A stretch of DNA of 64,000 nt, from contig NZ_JAASUI010000003.1 of NCBI RefSeq assembly GCF_014224155.1, positions 186,001-250,000 on the forward strand. The letters are read 5' to 3'. Position numbers and translations under genes: made by a program. The DNA comes from Listeria cossartiae subsp. cossartiae. Its GTDB lineage: Bacteria; Bacillota; Bacilli; Lactobacillales; Listeriaceae. Of the stretch, positions 28,062 to 37,717 are shown in pieces. The notes beneath the pieces were generated by a model. It was not told where the DNA came from and did no database searches. It was given only the letters and a program-made list of their open reading frames with translations. Positions within the stretch are counted from its first letter, which is position 1, and each line of letters starts with the position of its first letter.

Positions 28062-29759
28062 TTAATAAAATTGGTCCGGTAGTAAAGTTTCGCCGAGTTT
28101 GATGTTATCACGATAATCAATCGGAATATCAACCACGACTGGCCCTTCTGTTTCTAGCGCTTCTTTCAACACATCCGCAAGTTCTGCCGGATTCGTTACG
28201 CGAAGTCCTTTTGCGCCAAAGCTTTCGGCAAATTTGACGATATCGACATCACCAAAACGAACGGCTGCTTCTTTGCCGTATTTCATTTTTTGTTGGAAAG
28301 CGACCATATCATAGCTGCCGTCATTCCACACAAGGTGAACGAGTGGCGCACGCAAGCGGACTGCTGTTTCTAATTCCATCGCTGAAAATAGGAAGCCACC
28401 GTCCCCAGAAATCGAAACCACTTTTTCACCGGGATGTACGAGTGTCGCTGCAATTCCCCAAGGAAGCGCCACACCAAGCGTTTGCATACCGTTACTGAAA
28501 AGCAGGCGGCGTGGTTCATAGGAACGGAAATGACGCGCCATCCAAATGTAATGCGAGCCAACATCAACGGTTACAGTTACGTTGTCATCTATCGCTGAAC
28601 GCAGTGTTTGAATGACTGACAGCGGATGCACACGGTTTGTTTCATCACTTTCTGGCGGAACATCTCGTTCTTCCAATTGAGCGTGAAGTTCTTTTAATGT
28701 TTCTAACTCTTTATCCGCTAATTCCAAACCGCTGAATTTCGCATTGACACGGTCTAAAGTAAGCGCGATGTTGCCGACTAATTCCGTTACCGGTTGGTAA
28801 TAATGATCAATATCAGCACGAATGTCGTCTAAATGGACAATCGTTCTATCTCCGGAAGCATTCCAAGCTTTTGGATCGTATTCAATTGGATCATAACCTA
28901 CCGTAATAACTAAATCAGCTTTATTGAGCAAAATATCTCCTGGTTGGTTGCGGAACAAGCCTACACGCCCAAAGAAGTTATCTTCTAAGTCGCGCGAAAT
29001 GACACCAGCTGCTTGGAAAGTTTCCACAACAGGAATGCTTGTTTTTTGAAGTAAACGGCGAATCGCACCAGTTACTTCCGGACTTGATGCACGCATACCT
29101 AATAGTAATACAGGCAATTTCGCTTTTTTCAAACGGGCAACTAGTTTAGCCACTTGTTCTTTGGAAGCTGGGCCGTTTTCTGGTTTCGCAAGTGGGCGAA
29201 TCGCTTTTACTGGGACATTTGGTTCATTCACGATGTCTTGTGGCAAACTGATAAAAGCGGCACCTTGATTCGGTTCAGCTGCGGAGCGAAATGCATTGGT
29301 GATCGCTTCCGGGATACTTTCGGCGTGCACGACTTCTTCGCTATATTTTGTAATCGGGCGAAAAAGTGCTGCGTTATCCATTGATTGATGAGTTCTTTTT
29401 AGACGATCTTGCCGTGTGACGTTTCCGGCAATCGCAACAACCGGATCTCCTTCTGCTGTCGCGGTTACAAGCCCTGTTGCAAGATTGGATGCGCCTGGCC
29501 CACTAGTTACAAGCACAACTCCCGGTTTTCCAGTTAGACGCCCGATAGCCGCAGCCATAAATGCCGCATTTTGTTCGTGTCGGCTGACGATTAATTCCGG
29601 CCCACGTTCTTCCATCACATCAAAAACTTTATCGATTTTTGCCCCAGGAATACCGAAAACATGGGTAACCCCTTGATTAATTAAACTATCTACAACTAAG
29701 TCTGCACCTGATTTTCCTTTTACAACTACTTTTTCTTGTTCTTTTTCAAGCTTTGCCAT
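28062..29759 (-). CDS. alsS: Acetolactate synthase, catabolic type
   Basis: ThDP enzyme condensing two pyruvates to 2-acetolactate for acetoin formation. 565 residues, with no regulatory-subunit gene beside it, as expected for the catabolic form. The catalytic Glu is in [11 protein letters not shown] and the ThDP-binding motif is [18 protein letters not shown] start at ATG 29759 (MAKLEKEQ), 9 bases after AAAGG; ATG 29768 touches that site. Unlike the Bacillus alsSD operon, alsD is 6 kb away on the other strand. Both promoters share a repeated motif. Confidence 0.95.
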   Translation of the reverse strand: MAKLEKEQEKVVVKGKSGADLVVDSLINQGVTHVFGIPGAKIDKVFDVMEERGPELIVSRHEQNAAFMAAAIGRLTGKPGVVLVTSGPGASNLATGLVTATAEGDPVVAIAGNVTRQDRLKRTHQSMDNAALFRPITKYSEEVVHAESIPEAITNAFRSAAEPNQGAAFISLPQDIVNEPNVPVKAIRPLAKPENGPASKEQVAKLVARLKKAKLPVLLLGMRASSPEVTGAIRRLLQKTSIPVVETFQAAGVISRDLEDNFFGRVGLFRNQPGDILLNKADLVITVGYDPIEYDPKAWNASGDRTIVHLDDIRADIDHYYQPVTELVGNIALTLDRVNAKFSGLELADKELETLKELHAQLEERDVPPESDETNRVHPLSVIQTLRSAIDDNVTVTVDVGSHYIWMARHFRSYEPRRLLFSNGMQTLGVALPWGIAATLVHPGEKVVSISGDGGFLFSAMELETAVRLRAPLVHLVWNDGSYDMVAFQQKMKYGKEAAVRFGDVDIVKFAESFGAKGLRVTNPAELADVLKEALETEGPVVVDIPIDYRDNIKLGETLLPDQFY

Positions 29760-29836
29760 TTCTATCATCCTTTTGTTATATAAATTATTTATATTTTAAT
29801 AGTACAGATTTATATAAAACCTCATTTACAAGAATT

Positions 29837-29864
29837 ATTATACTACTCAAAAGAATTATTGCAA
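29837..29864 (-). promoter_or_regulatory. alsS promoter
   Basis: Minus strand: TTGCAA (29859-29864), 16-bp spacer, TATAAT (29837-29842). Confidence 0.65.
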
Positions 29865-29877
29865 GGTTAGCGACTCG

Positions 29878-29911
29878 AAAACTGTTATATAATTAAATAA
29901 AAACTGTTATA
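29878..29911. repeat. Tandem 12-bp repeats upstream of alsS
   Basis: AAAACTGTTATA occurs exactly at 29878-29889 and 29900-29911, offset by 22 bp (about two helical turns), at about -48 to -81 of the predicted alsS start. This is the position of an activator site. A related palindrome precedes alsD. Confidence 0.6.
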
Positions 29912-29921
29912 CAAAAGATAA

Positions 29922-29970
29922 TAAAAAACACACAGCATAACTTCTCCCTAAGAAGTACGCTGTGTGTTTT
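29922..29970 (-). terminator. Terminator of the cold-shock gene
   Basis: AAAACACACAGC (29925-29936) pairs with GCTGTGTGTTTT (29959-29970), extended by an inner helix. A T run follows on the minus strand. Confidence 0.88.
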
Positions 29971-29991
29971 CATTAGTTTAACGAGAACAGA

Positions 29992-30192
29992 TTAAAGTTT
30001 AGTAACTTTTTCTGCTTGTGGGCCACGTTGACCTTCAACGATTTCAAATTCAACGCTTTGACCTTCGTCTAAAGTTTTGAATCCTTCACCTTCGATAGCG
30101 CTGAAGTGTACGAATACATCATCTCCGCCTTCTACTTCGATGAAACCGAAGCCTTTTTCACTGTTAAACCATTTAACTGTACCTGTTTGCAT
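29992..30192 (-). CDS. cspB: Cold-shock protein (CspB/CspL type)
   Basis: 66-residue single-stranded nucleic-acid-binding protein, an RNA chaperone. RNP1 KGFGFIEV (residues 14-21) and RNP2 VFVHF (about 27-31) are intact. The symbol follows Bacillus usage; several paralogues exist in Listeria and I cannot rank them from sequence alone. GGAGGT precedes the ATG. The promoter lies about 165 bases upstream, leaving a long leader of the kind that gives cold-responsive translation in csp genes. Confidence 0.95.
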
Positions 30193-30358
30193 ATTTCACA
30201 AACCTCCAAAAATTTTCTTAATATGTTTCTTTTACTAACGAAAAAGATGTTAACAACAAGCTAAGCATTTTTTCAATTACAAAATTCACATATTAGCAAA
30301 AATACTCATCTATTCAATATCCTTGCTAATACATAAATTTAGTTCCGTCAACACTTAT

Positions 30359-30387
30359 ATATTAACGCCAACGAACAAATAAATCAA
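30359..30387 (-). promoter_or_regulatory. Promoter of the cold-shock gene, with a long structured leader
   Basis: Minus strand: TTGATT (30382-30387), 17-bp spacer, TAATAT (30359-30364). The leader of about 160 bases (30193-30352) contains 9-bp arms TATTAGCAA (30291-30299) and TTGCTAATA (30323-30331), which could fold a hairpin with a 23-base loop. No gene was seen between here and the next terminator. Confidence 0.55.
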
Positions 30388-30435
30388 GCAAAAAAGTCGC
30401 ACGGTTACAAAATAGATTATTCAGTTTACTATCTG

Positions 30436-30474
30436 AAAAACCCTGCTATAAGCTAATTCTTATAACAGGGTTTT
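30436..30474 (-). terminator. Terminator of the PAP2 phosphatase gene
   Basis: AAAACCCTG-TATAAG pairs with CTTATA-CAGGGTTTT, followed by T's on the minus strand. Confidence 0.85.
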
Positions 30475-30478
30475 CTTA

Positions 30479-31174
30479 TTAATCAATAATACTTTTATCT
30501 TTAATACGCCATTTCACAAGTAAGTTATGTAACGGTTTACGAACTAGGAAATAAACGCCTAGCGAGATTAGAACAGATGCTGTACCTAGGAAAAATCCGC
30601 CAAGCACATCTGTCGGGAAATGCACACCAAGATAAACACGTGTATACATCACGAACAAGATGAAACCATAACCGATGATTCCGATAACGATTTTTTGCCA
30701 CATTTTTGGCACAGTGAAAATTAAGAACATTGCTGCAAGGCCATAGAAAACAGCTGTAGCAGTCGCATGTCCACTTGGGAAACTAAAGCCAGACTCGCTC
30801 ACTAACCAATTAATGCTAGCTGGGCGCGTACGAGCAACCAAGCTTTTCAATACAAGGTTTAAAACAACGCCACAAACGAGCATCGTACCACCGAACCAAA
30901 GACCGACAACAAATTTTCGTAAAAAGAATAAAATAAGTACGACTACAATGGTTAAGATAATGGTTGTTTCAGCACTACCTAGGTTAGTTACTAATTTGAC
31001 GATGGATGTTTTATCCGGTTGAATTCCGCTACGGATTTTTTCAATCCAACTTAGGTCAAAACGGGCTACCCAATTGCTTTCTGTTGCGATTGCTGATGCG
31101 ATAGTAATAAATAAAATAAGGCAAAATCCGCCAATAACGAATAACGGTGTTGCTTTTTTTCGATTTGTATTCAT
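30479..31174 (-). CDS. PAP2-family membrane phosphatase
   Basis: 231 residues with about six membrane segments. The three acid-phosphatase motifs are present: KSLVARTRP (KX6RP), PSGH, and RVYLGVHFPTD (RX5HX3D). Such proteins dephosphorylate lipid phosphates such as phosphatidylglycerol phosphate or undecaprenyl pyrophosphate outside the membrane; which one cannot be decided here. It begins 13 bases after the dapF stop and probably shares its transcript. Confidence 0.9.
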   Translation of the reverse strand: MNTNRKKATPLFVIGGFCLILFITIASAIATESNWVARFDLSWIEKIRSGIQPDKTSIVKLVTNLGSAETTIILTIVVVLILFFLRKFVVGLWFGGTMLVCGVVLNLVLKSLVARTRPASINWLVSESGFSFPSGHATATAVFYGLAAMFLIFTVPKMWQKIVIGIIGYGFILFVMYTRVYLGVHFPTDVLGGFFLGTASVLISLGVYFLVRKPLHNLLVKWRIKDKSIID

Positions 31175-31187
31175 GGTTAACTCCTTT

Positions 31188-32177
31188 TCATTCGGTTGTT
31201 TTTAGAAATTGTTTTACTTCTTTAACAAGCTCTTGATACTTCGCTTGCTCTCCTGTCGCTTCATTGCTTAGTTCAGTAACTACGTCGTTTTCATAGCTCA
31301 CAGAACCATTACTAACAAAAGTAGCATTGCCGATTAGCTGTAAAGAAATTTCGCCAGCTTCGTCTTTTTTCGCGGTAACTTGAACTCTTCCGCCATCATT
31401 ATACACATTCAGCGGTGTTTCGAACGTATCATTATCTAACATTTTTTTAATCAAGCTGCATGCTGACATCGCAGTTCCACAAGCATTCGTGAAGCCCACG
31501 CCACGTTCAAATGTTCGCACATAAATAGCATCATCGCGCAAACGTTTCACAAAACTAACATTGACACCATCCGGGAAATACGGGTTTTCGCTATTTAAAT
31601 AACTCGCTAATTTTTCTTGTTTATCGGAATCTAACACAGCTTGATCGACAAATGTAATCAAATGTGGATTGGGAACAGAAACAGCTGAAAAAGCTAGTTC
31701 TGCGTCCAGTTCAGGAACAACTTGATTAAATAATTTTTCTACGCCTACATGCATCGGTAAACTTTCTGGGTTAAATTTAACCGGGGAAATTTCGACTTGG
31801 TAGGTTGGAATATCAAAACCAAGTGAAGTTGCTTTTTTGACATCCAGTGTCGCTTTCATCGTTTCCACTTCTGCTTCAGATAAGCCGTTTTTTTCAAGTA
31901 AATAGCGGGCTACCGTTCTTAGGCCATTCCCACACATGGAAGCAACCGAGCCATCGGAATTAACGACTCGCATTCGGCCGATTGGTCCTACTTGTTTACT
32001 TTTTGTGACATATAAAATGCCGTCTGCTCCACCAAGCGAATGGTTTCTATCACACAGTTTAATTGCAAAATCAGCACGTTTCGCGTCAGACCAAGCAGTT
32101 ATCTGATTTTCTTCTTCATCAACTATAAAAAAATCATTTTGCGAACCATGTACTTTTGTAAAGTGAATTGTTGCCAT
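31188..32177 (-). CDS. dapF: Diaminopimelate epimerase
   Basis: Interconverts LL- and meso-diaminopimelate for lysine and peptidoglycan. 329 residues, noticeably longer than the usual 275-285. Both catalytic cysteines are present (MCGNG and NACGTA). The extra length is mainly a Glu/Lys-rich C-terminal tail (about the last 45 residues). Start at ATG 32177; GGAGG lies 12 bases upstream, an unusually long spacing, while the in-frame TTG at 32189 touches that site. Confidence 0.93.
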   Translation of the reverse strand: MATIHFTKVHGSQNDFFIVDEEENQITAWSDAKRADFAIKLCDRNHSLGGADGILYVTKSKQVGPIGRMRVVNSDGSVASMCGNGLRTVARYLLEKNGLSEAEVETMKATLDVKKATSLGFDIPTYQVEISPVKFNPESLPMHVGVEKLFNQVVPELDAELAFSAVSVPNPHLITFVDQAVLDSDKQEKLASYLNSENPYFPDGVNVSFVKRLRDDAIYVRTFERGVGFTNACGTAMSACSLIKKMLDNDTFETPLNVYNDGGRVQVTAKKDEAGEISLQLIGNATFVSNGSVSYENDVVTELSNEATGEQAKYQELVKEVKQFLKTTE

Positions 32178-32232
32178 GACTTCAAGCAACCTCCTTTAAT
32201 TGGAATTACGTCTATAATACCACATCTTAAAA

Positions 32233-32284
32233 TAAAAAAGCTTGGGGAACCTCCTTTTTAACTTACTAGGATTTTCCCCAAGCG
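32233..32284 (-). terminator. ileS terminator
   Basis: GCTTGGGGAA (32240-32249) pairs with TTCCCCAAGC (32274-32283); an A run at 32234-32239 becomes the T tail on the minus strand. Confidence 0.85.
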
Positions 32285-32288
32285 CGCA

Positions 32289-35054
32289 TTATGCTTCGTA
32301 GTGGTTTACAACAATGTCAGCACAGCGGCCGCATAAAGTTGGATGTTTCGGATCTACGCCAACATCTTTTTTCACAACGCGGCAACGTTCGCAAGTTTCG
32401 CCTTCTGCAACCGTAATTTGAACAGCTACTTGGTTCGACTTGAAGGCAGATTCTGGTGCATTTTCTAAACCTTCAACTAGTTCAAAATCAGAGACGATAA
32501 ATAGTTGCGCGAAATCACCTTCTAAGGAATCAAACAATGTTTTCGCTTCGCCGTCCACGTATAATGTTACTTTTGCAAGCATTGATTTACCGATTAATTT
32601 TTCGTTACGAGCAAATTCTAATGCTTTTTGGACGTTATCGCGAATTTGCATGAACGCGTCCCATTTCGCTGTAATTTCTTCGCTACCAGCTAATACTTTC
32701 ACGTCTGGCAAGTCTTGTAAATGAATGCTTTCAACGCCTTCACCAATCAAGCTATTCCAAACTTCTTCTGTCGTATGCGGTAAAATTGGCGCAAGTAATT
32801 TTGTCAATGTAACAACTGCTTCATAAAAGACTGTTTGCATCGCGCGACGGTCATGACTGTCAGCTGCTTCAATGTAGACAACATCTTTGGCAAAATCCAT
32901 ATAAAATTGGCTTAATTCTACTGTACAGAAATTGTTGATTTGGTGATAAATTGTAGAGAATTCGAAAGCTTCATAACTATCTTTCACATTTTTCACTAAA
33001 TCATTTAATTTGATTAGCATGTATTTGTCTACTTCGCGTAAATTTTCATAAGAAACTGCATTTACAGTTGGTTGGAAATCATTGATATTTCCTAGTAAGA
33101 AACGCATTGTGTTACGGATTTTACGATATACTTCGGATACTTGTTTTAAGATGTCATCACTAACGCGAACGTCGGCTTGATAATCTACAGAAGCAACCCA
33201 AAGGCGAACGATATCCGCACCAAGTTGTTTAATTACTTTGCCTGGAAGAAGCGTGTTTCCAAGCGATTTACTCATTTTGCGACCTTCGCCATCTAGTGCG
33301 AAACCATGACTTAGCACGTTACGATAAGGTGCTTCGCCAGTGATAGCTACAGCAGTTGTTAACGACGAGTTAAACCAACCACGGTATTGGTCAGAGCCTT
33401 CCATATACAAATCAGCTGGACGACTTAATTCAGGGCGAGCATTCAGCACTGCTTGATGACTAGAACCAGAATCAAACCAAACATCCATAATATCCGTTTC
33501 TTTTGTAAATTCGCCATTTGGGCTACCCGGATGTGTGAAGCCAGCAGGTAATAAATCTTTCACATCACGTTCAAACCAAACATTCGAGCCATGCTCACGG
33601 AATAGTTCAGAAATATGGCTGATCGTTTCATCTGTAATGATTGCTTCCCCATTTTCCGCATAGAAAATCGGTAGCGGAACGCCCCATGCACGTTGACGAG
33701 AAATAACCCAGTCGCCGCGGTCGCGAACCATATTGAATAGACGTGTTTCACCCCAAGCAGGAGTCCAGTTAACACCTTTAACCGCTGCGAGTAAATCATC
33801 ACGGAATGCGTCAATCGAAGCAAACCACTGCGCTGTTGCACGGAAAATAACTGGTTTTTTCGTACGCCAATCATGTGGATAAGAGTGCGTGATGAATTCT
33901 AGTTTCAGTAATGCGCCCACTTCTTCTAATTTTTCCGTTACCATTTTGTTCGCTGTATCATAAAACACGCCTTCAAATCCCGGTGCTTCTTCTGTAAAGA
34001 CACCACGATCATCTAAAGGAGCTAGAATTTCTAAATCGTATTTTTTCCCGATTAAAAAGTCATCTTCCCCGTGTCCAGGAGCCGTATGAACTGCACCAGT
34101 ACCAGCTTCTGCAGTAGCGTGCTCACCGTTCATCACTAAAGAATCACGGTCATAAAGTGGGTGTTTCGTTACAACGCGGTCAAGTTCAGAACCACGAACC
34201 GTTTTAACAACCGTCGCATCTTCAAAACCTAATTTTTCACGTAAGCTTGGTAAAAGCGCTTCTGCTACGACATATTTTTCACCAGCAGATTCGATTACGA
34301 CATAATCTAAATCAGGGTTAACCGTAATCCCCATGTTCGCTGGAATTGTCCAAGGAGTCGTTGTCCAAATAACGATATTAGTGCCTTCGTCTAGTACGCC
34401 TTTTCCGTCTGTTACTTTGAAAGCTACGAAAATCGAAGCAGATGTTTTATCCTGGTATTCGATTTCTGCTTCTGCAAGGGCAGATTCACTTGAAGGAGAC
34501 CAATAAACCGGCTTTTTCCCTTTGTAGATATAGCCTTTTTTCGCCATTTCGCCGAAAACCTTGATTTGCTCTGCTTCGTATTCTGGTAAAAGCGTGATAT
34601 AAGGATTTTCCCAGTCACCGTTAATACCAAGGCGTTTGAAACCTGCGCGTTGACCGTCTACTTGTGTCATCGCGTATTCAGCACAAAGTTTGCGGAATTC
34701 AGCGATAGACATTTCTTTGCGTTTAACACCTTTTTTAGCGATAGCTGTTTCGATTGGCAGTCCGTGTGTGTCCCAACCCGGAACATACGGAGAACTGAAT
34801 CCAGCCATTGATTTATAGCGAACGATAATATCTTTAATTGTTTTATTTAGCGCGTGCCCCATGTGAAGCTCGCCGTTTGCATAAGGAGGTCCGTCATGCA
34901 AAATGTACGTCGGGCGTCCAGCATTTTTTTCTTGAATTTTTTCGTATAGCTTTTCTTCTTCCCATTTTGCTTGCCATTCTGGTTCTTTGTTTGGTAAATT
35001 CCCACGCATTGGAAAGTCTGTCTTTGGCATTAATAACGTATCTTTATATTCCAT
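32289..35054 (-). CDS. ileS: Isoleucyl-tRNA synthetase
   Basis: Class I synthetase of 921 residues, the bacterial-type form. The HxGH motif is GELHMGHAL, the KMSKS loop is [10 protein letters not shown], and the C-terminal zinc finger is present (CERC...CGRC). The editing domain contains [19 protein letters not shown] precedes the ATG. A complete T-box leader upstream places it under control of uncharged tRNA-Ile. Confidence 0.98.
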   Translation of the reverse strand: MEYKDTLLMPKTDFPMRGNLPNKEPEWQAKWEEEKLYEKIQEKNAGRPTYILHDGPPYANGELHMGHALNKTIKDIIVRYKSMAGFSSPYVPGWDTHGLPIETAIAKKGVKRKEMSIAEFRKLCAEYAMTQVDGQRAGFKRLGINGDWENPYITLLPEYEAEQIKVFGEMAKKGYIYKGKKPVYWSPSSESALAEAEIEYQDKTSASIFVAFKVTDGKGVLDEGTNIVIWTTTPWTIPANMGITVNPDLDYVVIESAGEKYVVAEALLPSLREKLGFEDATVVKTVRGSELDRVVTKHPLYDRDSLVMNGEHATAEAGTGAVHTAPGHGEDDFLIGKKYDLEILAPLDDRGVFTEEAPGFEGVFYDTANKMVTEKLEEVGALLKLEFITHSYPHDWRTKKPVIFRATAQWFASIDAFRDDLLAAVKGVNWTPAWGETRLFNMVRDRGDWVISRQRAWGVPLPIFYAENGEAIITDETISHISELFREHGSNVWFERDVKDLLPAGFTHPGSPNGEFTKETDIMDVWFDSGSSHQAVLNARPELSRPADLYMEGSDQYRGWFNSSLTTAVAITGEAPYRNVLSHGFALDGEGRKMSKSLGNTLLPGKVIKQLGADIVRLWVASVDYQADVRVSDDILKQVSEVYRKIRNTMRFLLGNINDFQPTVNAVSYENLREVDKYMLIKLNDLVKNVKDSYEAFEFSTIYHQINNFCTVELSQFYMDFAKDVVYIEAADSHDRRAMQTVFYEAVVTLTKLLAPILPHTTEEVWNSLIGEGVESIHLQDLPDVKVLAGSEEITAKWDAFMQIRDNVQKALEFARNEKLIGKSMLAKVTLYVDGEAKTLFDSLEGDFAQLFIVSDFELVEGLENAPESAFKSNQVAVQITVAEGETCERCRVVKKDVGVDPKHPTLCGRCADIVVNHYEA

Positions 35055-35084
35055 GTTTTCTTCTCCTTTAAAACTTTATTTTTA

Positions 35085-35331
35085 AACGCAAAAAAATCTC
35101 TCCCAAAAAGGGACGAGATTCGCGGTACCACCCTTGTTGACATGCATTCTAACTGCTTGCCCACTTCATTAGTGCCATAACGCTGGCTTGCGCTAACACT
35201 TACTCAAGCGGCTGCTTTTTCGGGTTAGAACTAAAGAGTGATTTCGATTTTCTAGAGGATAGCTGGCCTCGCACCATTCGCCAACTCGCTTCATATCCTT
35301 GATCTAAAAAATGTACTTGTCTCTAATAATC
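35085..35331 (-). promoter_or_regulatory. T-box riboswitch of ileS
   Basis: The minus strand carries the T-box AGGGTGGTACCGCG (plus 35121-35134), followed by the terminator ATCTC-TCCC/GGGA-GAGAT with a T run (plus 35090-35120). Upstream is a stem I with GGATATGAAGCGAG and two candidate ATC (Ile) specifiers in GAAAATCGAAATC. Uncharged tRNA-Ile is expected to stabilise the antiterminator. I could not place its promoter with confidence. Confidence 0.95.
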
Positions 35332-35335
35332 GTTT

Positions 35336-35860
35336 TTAACTTTCTTCTGATTGAGATTCTACTTCTTTGATAGATGCAAGTTCTGTCGCATCTACATCGT
35401 AAGCCATCATTTGTTGCCAATCTTCGCTTTTAATTAAATCCATTTGCGCTTCTACTAACATACGTAAACGCTCGCGGAATACTTTGGATTGGCGTTTTAA
35501 GTCTTCAATTTCAATCGCGATTTTACGTGCTTTAGAAAGAGAATCGCTTAAAATTCGGTCAGCATTTTTTTCTGCTTCACGGACAATAAGTTTTGCTTCT
35601 TTTTCAGCGGAAGCTTTCACTTCTTCGGCAGCTGTTTGTGCCACGATTAATGATTTGTTTAACGTTTCTTCAATGTTAGTAAAATGAGCTAAACGTTCTT
35701 CACTATTATCTAAAGTGTCCTCAATACGCTTTTTCTCTTTAATAACTTGTTCATAATCTTTAATGATTTGATCGAGGAAGTCATTTACTTCGTCTTCGTC
35801 ATAACCTCTAAAACCACGGGTAAACTCTTTGTTATGTATATCCAGCGGCGATAATGGCAT
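35336..35860 (-). CDS. divIVA: Cell-division positioning protein DivIVA
   Basis: 174 residues. The membrane-curvature-sensing N terminus MPLSPLDIHNKEFTRGFRGYDEDEVNDFL is followed by long coiled coils (residues about 30-155). It marks poles and septa; in Listeria it also affects SecA2-dependent autolysin secretion. I start at 35860 with GGAGGTGC just upstream; ATG 35875 lies in that site. Followed by the ileS T-box region without a terminator that I can see. Confidence 0.95.
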   Translation of the reverse strand: MPLSPLDIHNKEFTRGFRGYDEDEVNDFLDQIIKDYEQVIKEKKRIEDTLDNSEERLAHFTNIEETLNKSLIVAQTAAEEVKASAEKEAKLIVREAEKNADRILSDSLSKARKIAIEIEDLKRQSKVFRERLRMLVEAQMDLIKSEDWQQMMAYDVDATELASIKEVESQSEES

Positions 35861-35954
35861 ATCTAGCACCTCCATACGACTATTGTTTATAAATACCTAA
35901 CATACATTTTACCATAGTTACTTGCTTTTTCCTAGAATTTATATTGAAAAATGA

Positions 35955-36476
35955 TTAGATTAAAAATCCAGCTTTATCTAAGGCCGCAATTGCGAGTTCT
36001 AATTGTTCTTTTGTATCTGCTTCAATGGTGTGCAAATGCGTTCCGTCCGTTAGTCCTGACAGCATGGTTGCTCCAGTTGTCTGCACTTTTTTGACAAATT
36101 TTTCAACATCAAAACGACTTTTCAAATGTAGCGATGCGGTAATTTCGCCGTAAATCGGATGATCGACAATCACGTCAATAATCGATACACCGTGGTCCAC
36201 CAGAATATTTAGTTCATCGGCAGCTTGTTCTTTCGTATGTTTGACGGCAATCACGCGGCGTTCTCCAGTATAGCCTGTTTCTTTCGCGTAAATGTAACCT
36301 TGCGGGGTAGCCATAATCGGCTCGTTGCCAGCTTTTAGGAGCGAAATATCTTGCACGATTACTTGGCGGCTAACATTCGTTTTACTCGCAAGTTGATTCC
36401 CTGAAATGGGCGCTTCGGCTTCTTTTAACCATTTTAAAATCAGTTGCCTGCGCGTATCACCTAATATCTTTTTCAT
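35955..36476 (-). CDS. niaR: NiaR, nicotinate-responsive repressor of NAD synthesis
   Basis: 173 residues: N-terminal HTH_11 (PISGNQLASKTNVSRQVIVQDISLL, about residues 23-47) and a C-terminal 3H domain with its histidines in VDHGV, VDHPIYG and THLHTIEA. It represses nad genes when nicotinate is available. It follows nifS by 4 bases and a candidate operator lies in the nifS/nadB divergent spacer, so the repressor is probably autoregulated. Confidence 0.93.
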   Translation of the reverse strand: MKKILGDTRRQLILKWLKEAEAPISGNQLASKTNVSRQVIVQDISLLKAGNEPIMATPQGYIYAKETGYTGERRVIAVKHTKEQAADELNILVDHGVSIIDVIVDHPIYGEITASLHLKSRFDVEKFVKKVQTTGATMLSGLTDGTHLHTIEADTKEQLELAIAALDKAGFLI

Positions 36477-36480
36477 CTTC

Positions 36481-37587
36481 TCACCTTTTTCGTAGTAGTT
36501 TGTCGATTTCTTCTTTCAAAATAATACTATCGCTTAATTCATTTTCTTTCCCAAAGGACAATCGGATAAATCGGTTTGCTTCTTCTTCCGTTTTTCCAGT
36601 TGCCATTAATGTTTTGGATGGAGCTGGGTCGCGCAAACTGCAGGCGCTCGTTGTCGAAATTTGGATATCTGCTTCGTTTAATGTGAGCAATGCTTCTTGC
36701 CCTTGCATATTTGGAAGCGTCAGACCAAGAATAAACGGCGATGTATTTTGCCCGCCTTCTACCTTGACTCGTTCTGTTAATGTTTCACAAATGGCTGCTT
36801 TAAGCGTCGCAATCCGCCTTGCTTCTTTTTCTCTATTTTCCATTATATCATAGGCAGCTGTCGTAAAGGCAGCAATTGCTGGAACATTTACCGTGCCTGG
36901 TCTAAAGCCAAATTCATGATGGACGTCCGGCAAAGCAGCTTGCAGCGGAAAATCAGGTTTCATAAATAGCAAACCCGCCCCTTTTGGTCCGTAAATTTTA
37001 TGCGAGGAAATGCTAAAACTGGTTACATCGCTTAATTCTAACGGGATTTTACCAAAGGACTGCACGATATCGGTATGAAAATAAATTCCCGCTTGTTTGG
37101 CAATATGCGCTAATTCTTTGATTGGTTGAATAGTCCCAATTTCAGAATTAACATGTTGGATGATAATTAGCCCGGTTTCAGCAGAAATCATTTCCTGTAG
37201 ACTAGCTGGTTGCACTTGCCCAAAAGAATCGACTGGCAATTGTTTTACATGGCATTCTCCCGCTTGCTCGAGCGCTTCCAACTGTTGCCAAACGGAGGCG
37301 TGTTCTAGCGGACTAACGAGCACCTCTTTTTTTTCACTCGTATGTAGTAGCGTTTGAATCGCGATTTGATTACTTTCCGTCCCGCCACTCGTAAATATAA
37401 TTCCTCGGCTTGGAACATGTAACATATCCGCAAAACTTCCCCGACATTTTTCTAAAAGGGCTGCTGCTTTCGTCCCGGCATCGTGTAAACTTTCCGAATT
37501 AGCGAAGAACTCTCTTGATGCATTCATAAAAACTTGTAAAGCCGCCTCACTCATTTTCGTTGTAGCTGCATGGTCAAAGTAAATCAT
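36481..37587 (-). CDS. nifS: Cysteine desulfurase (NifS-like, NadA-associated)
   Basis: 368 residues, PLP-dependent. The PLP lysine is in [12 protein letters not shown] and the persulfide cysteine in [14 protein letters not shown]. Divergent from nadBCA and beside niaR. In B. subtilis the gene in this position (nadR/nifS) matures the iron-sulfur cluster of quinolinate synthase, so I infer the same role. GGGGAG precedes the ATG. Confidence 0.93.
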   Translation of the reverse strand: MIYFDHAATTKMSEAALQVFMNASREFFANSESLHDAGTKAAALLEKCRGSFADMLHVPSRGIIFTSGGTESNQIAIQTLLHTSEKKEVLVSPLEHASVWQQLEALEQAGECHVKQLPVDSFGQVQPASLQEMISAETGLIIIQHVNSEIGTIQPIKELAHIAKQAGIYFHTDIVQSFGKIPLELSDVTSFSISSHKIYGPKGAGLLFMKPDFPLQAALPDVHHEFGFRPGTVNVPAIAAFTTAAYDIMENREKEARRIATLKAAICETLTERVKVEGGQNTSPFILGLTLPNMQGQEALLTLNEADIQISTTSACSLRDPAPSKTLMATGKTEEEANRFIRLSFGKENELSDSIILKEEIDKLLRKR

Positions 37588-37639
37588 TTCTTATCGCTCC
37601 CCTAGAATTTTATACTTGAAATTAGTTTTGTTTTGTGTG

Positions 37640-37662
37640 ATTATAGATGACAAGACAACTGT
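37640..37662. promoter_or_regulatory. Candidate NiaR operator and nifS -10 box
   Basis: A minus-strand TATAAT (37640-37645) for nifS abuts AGATGACAAGACAACTGT (37645-37662), which contains GACAAGACAA. It lies in the 130-bp divergent spacer that must control both nad units. Matching to the NiaR motif is from memory only. Confidence 0.45.
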
Positions 37663-37717
37663 ATATTCATTAAGAAGTATACAATTAATCGAACCTACTA
37701 TGCAAGAGGTGGAAATG

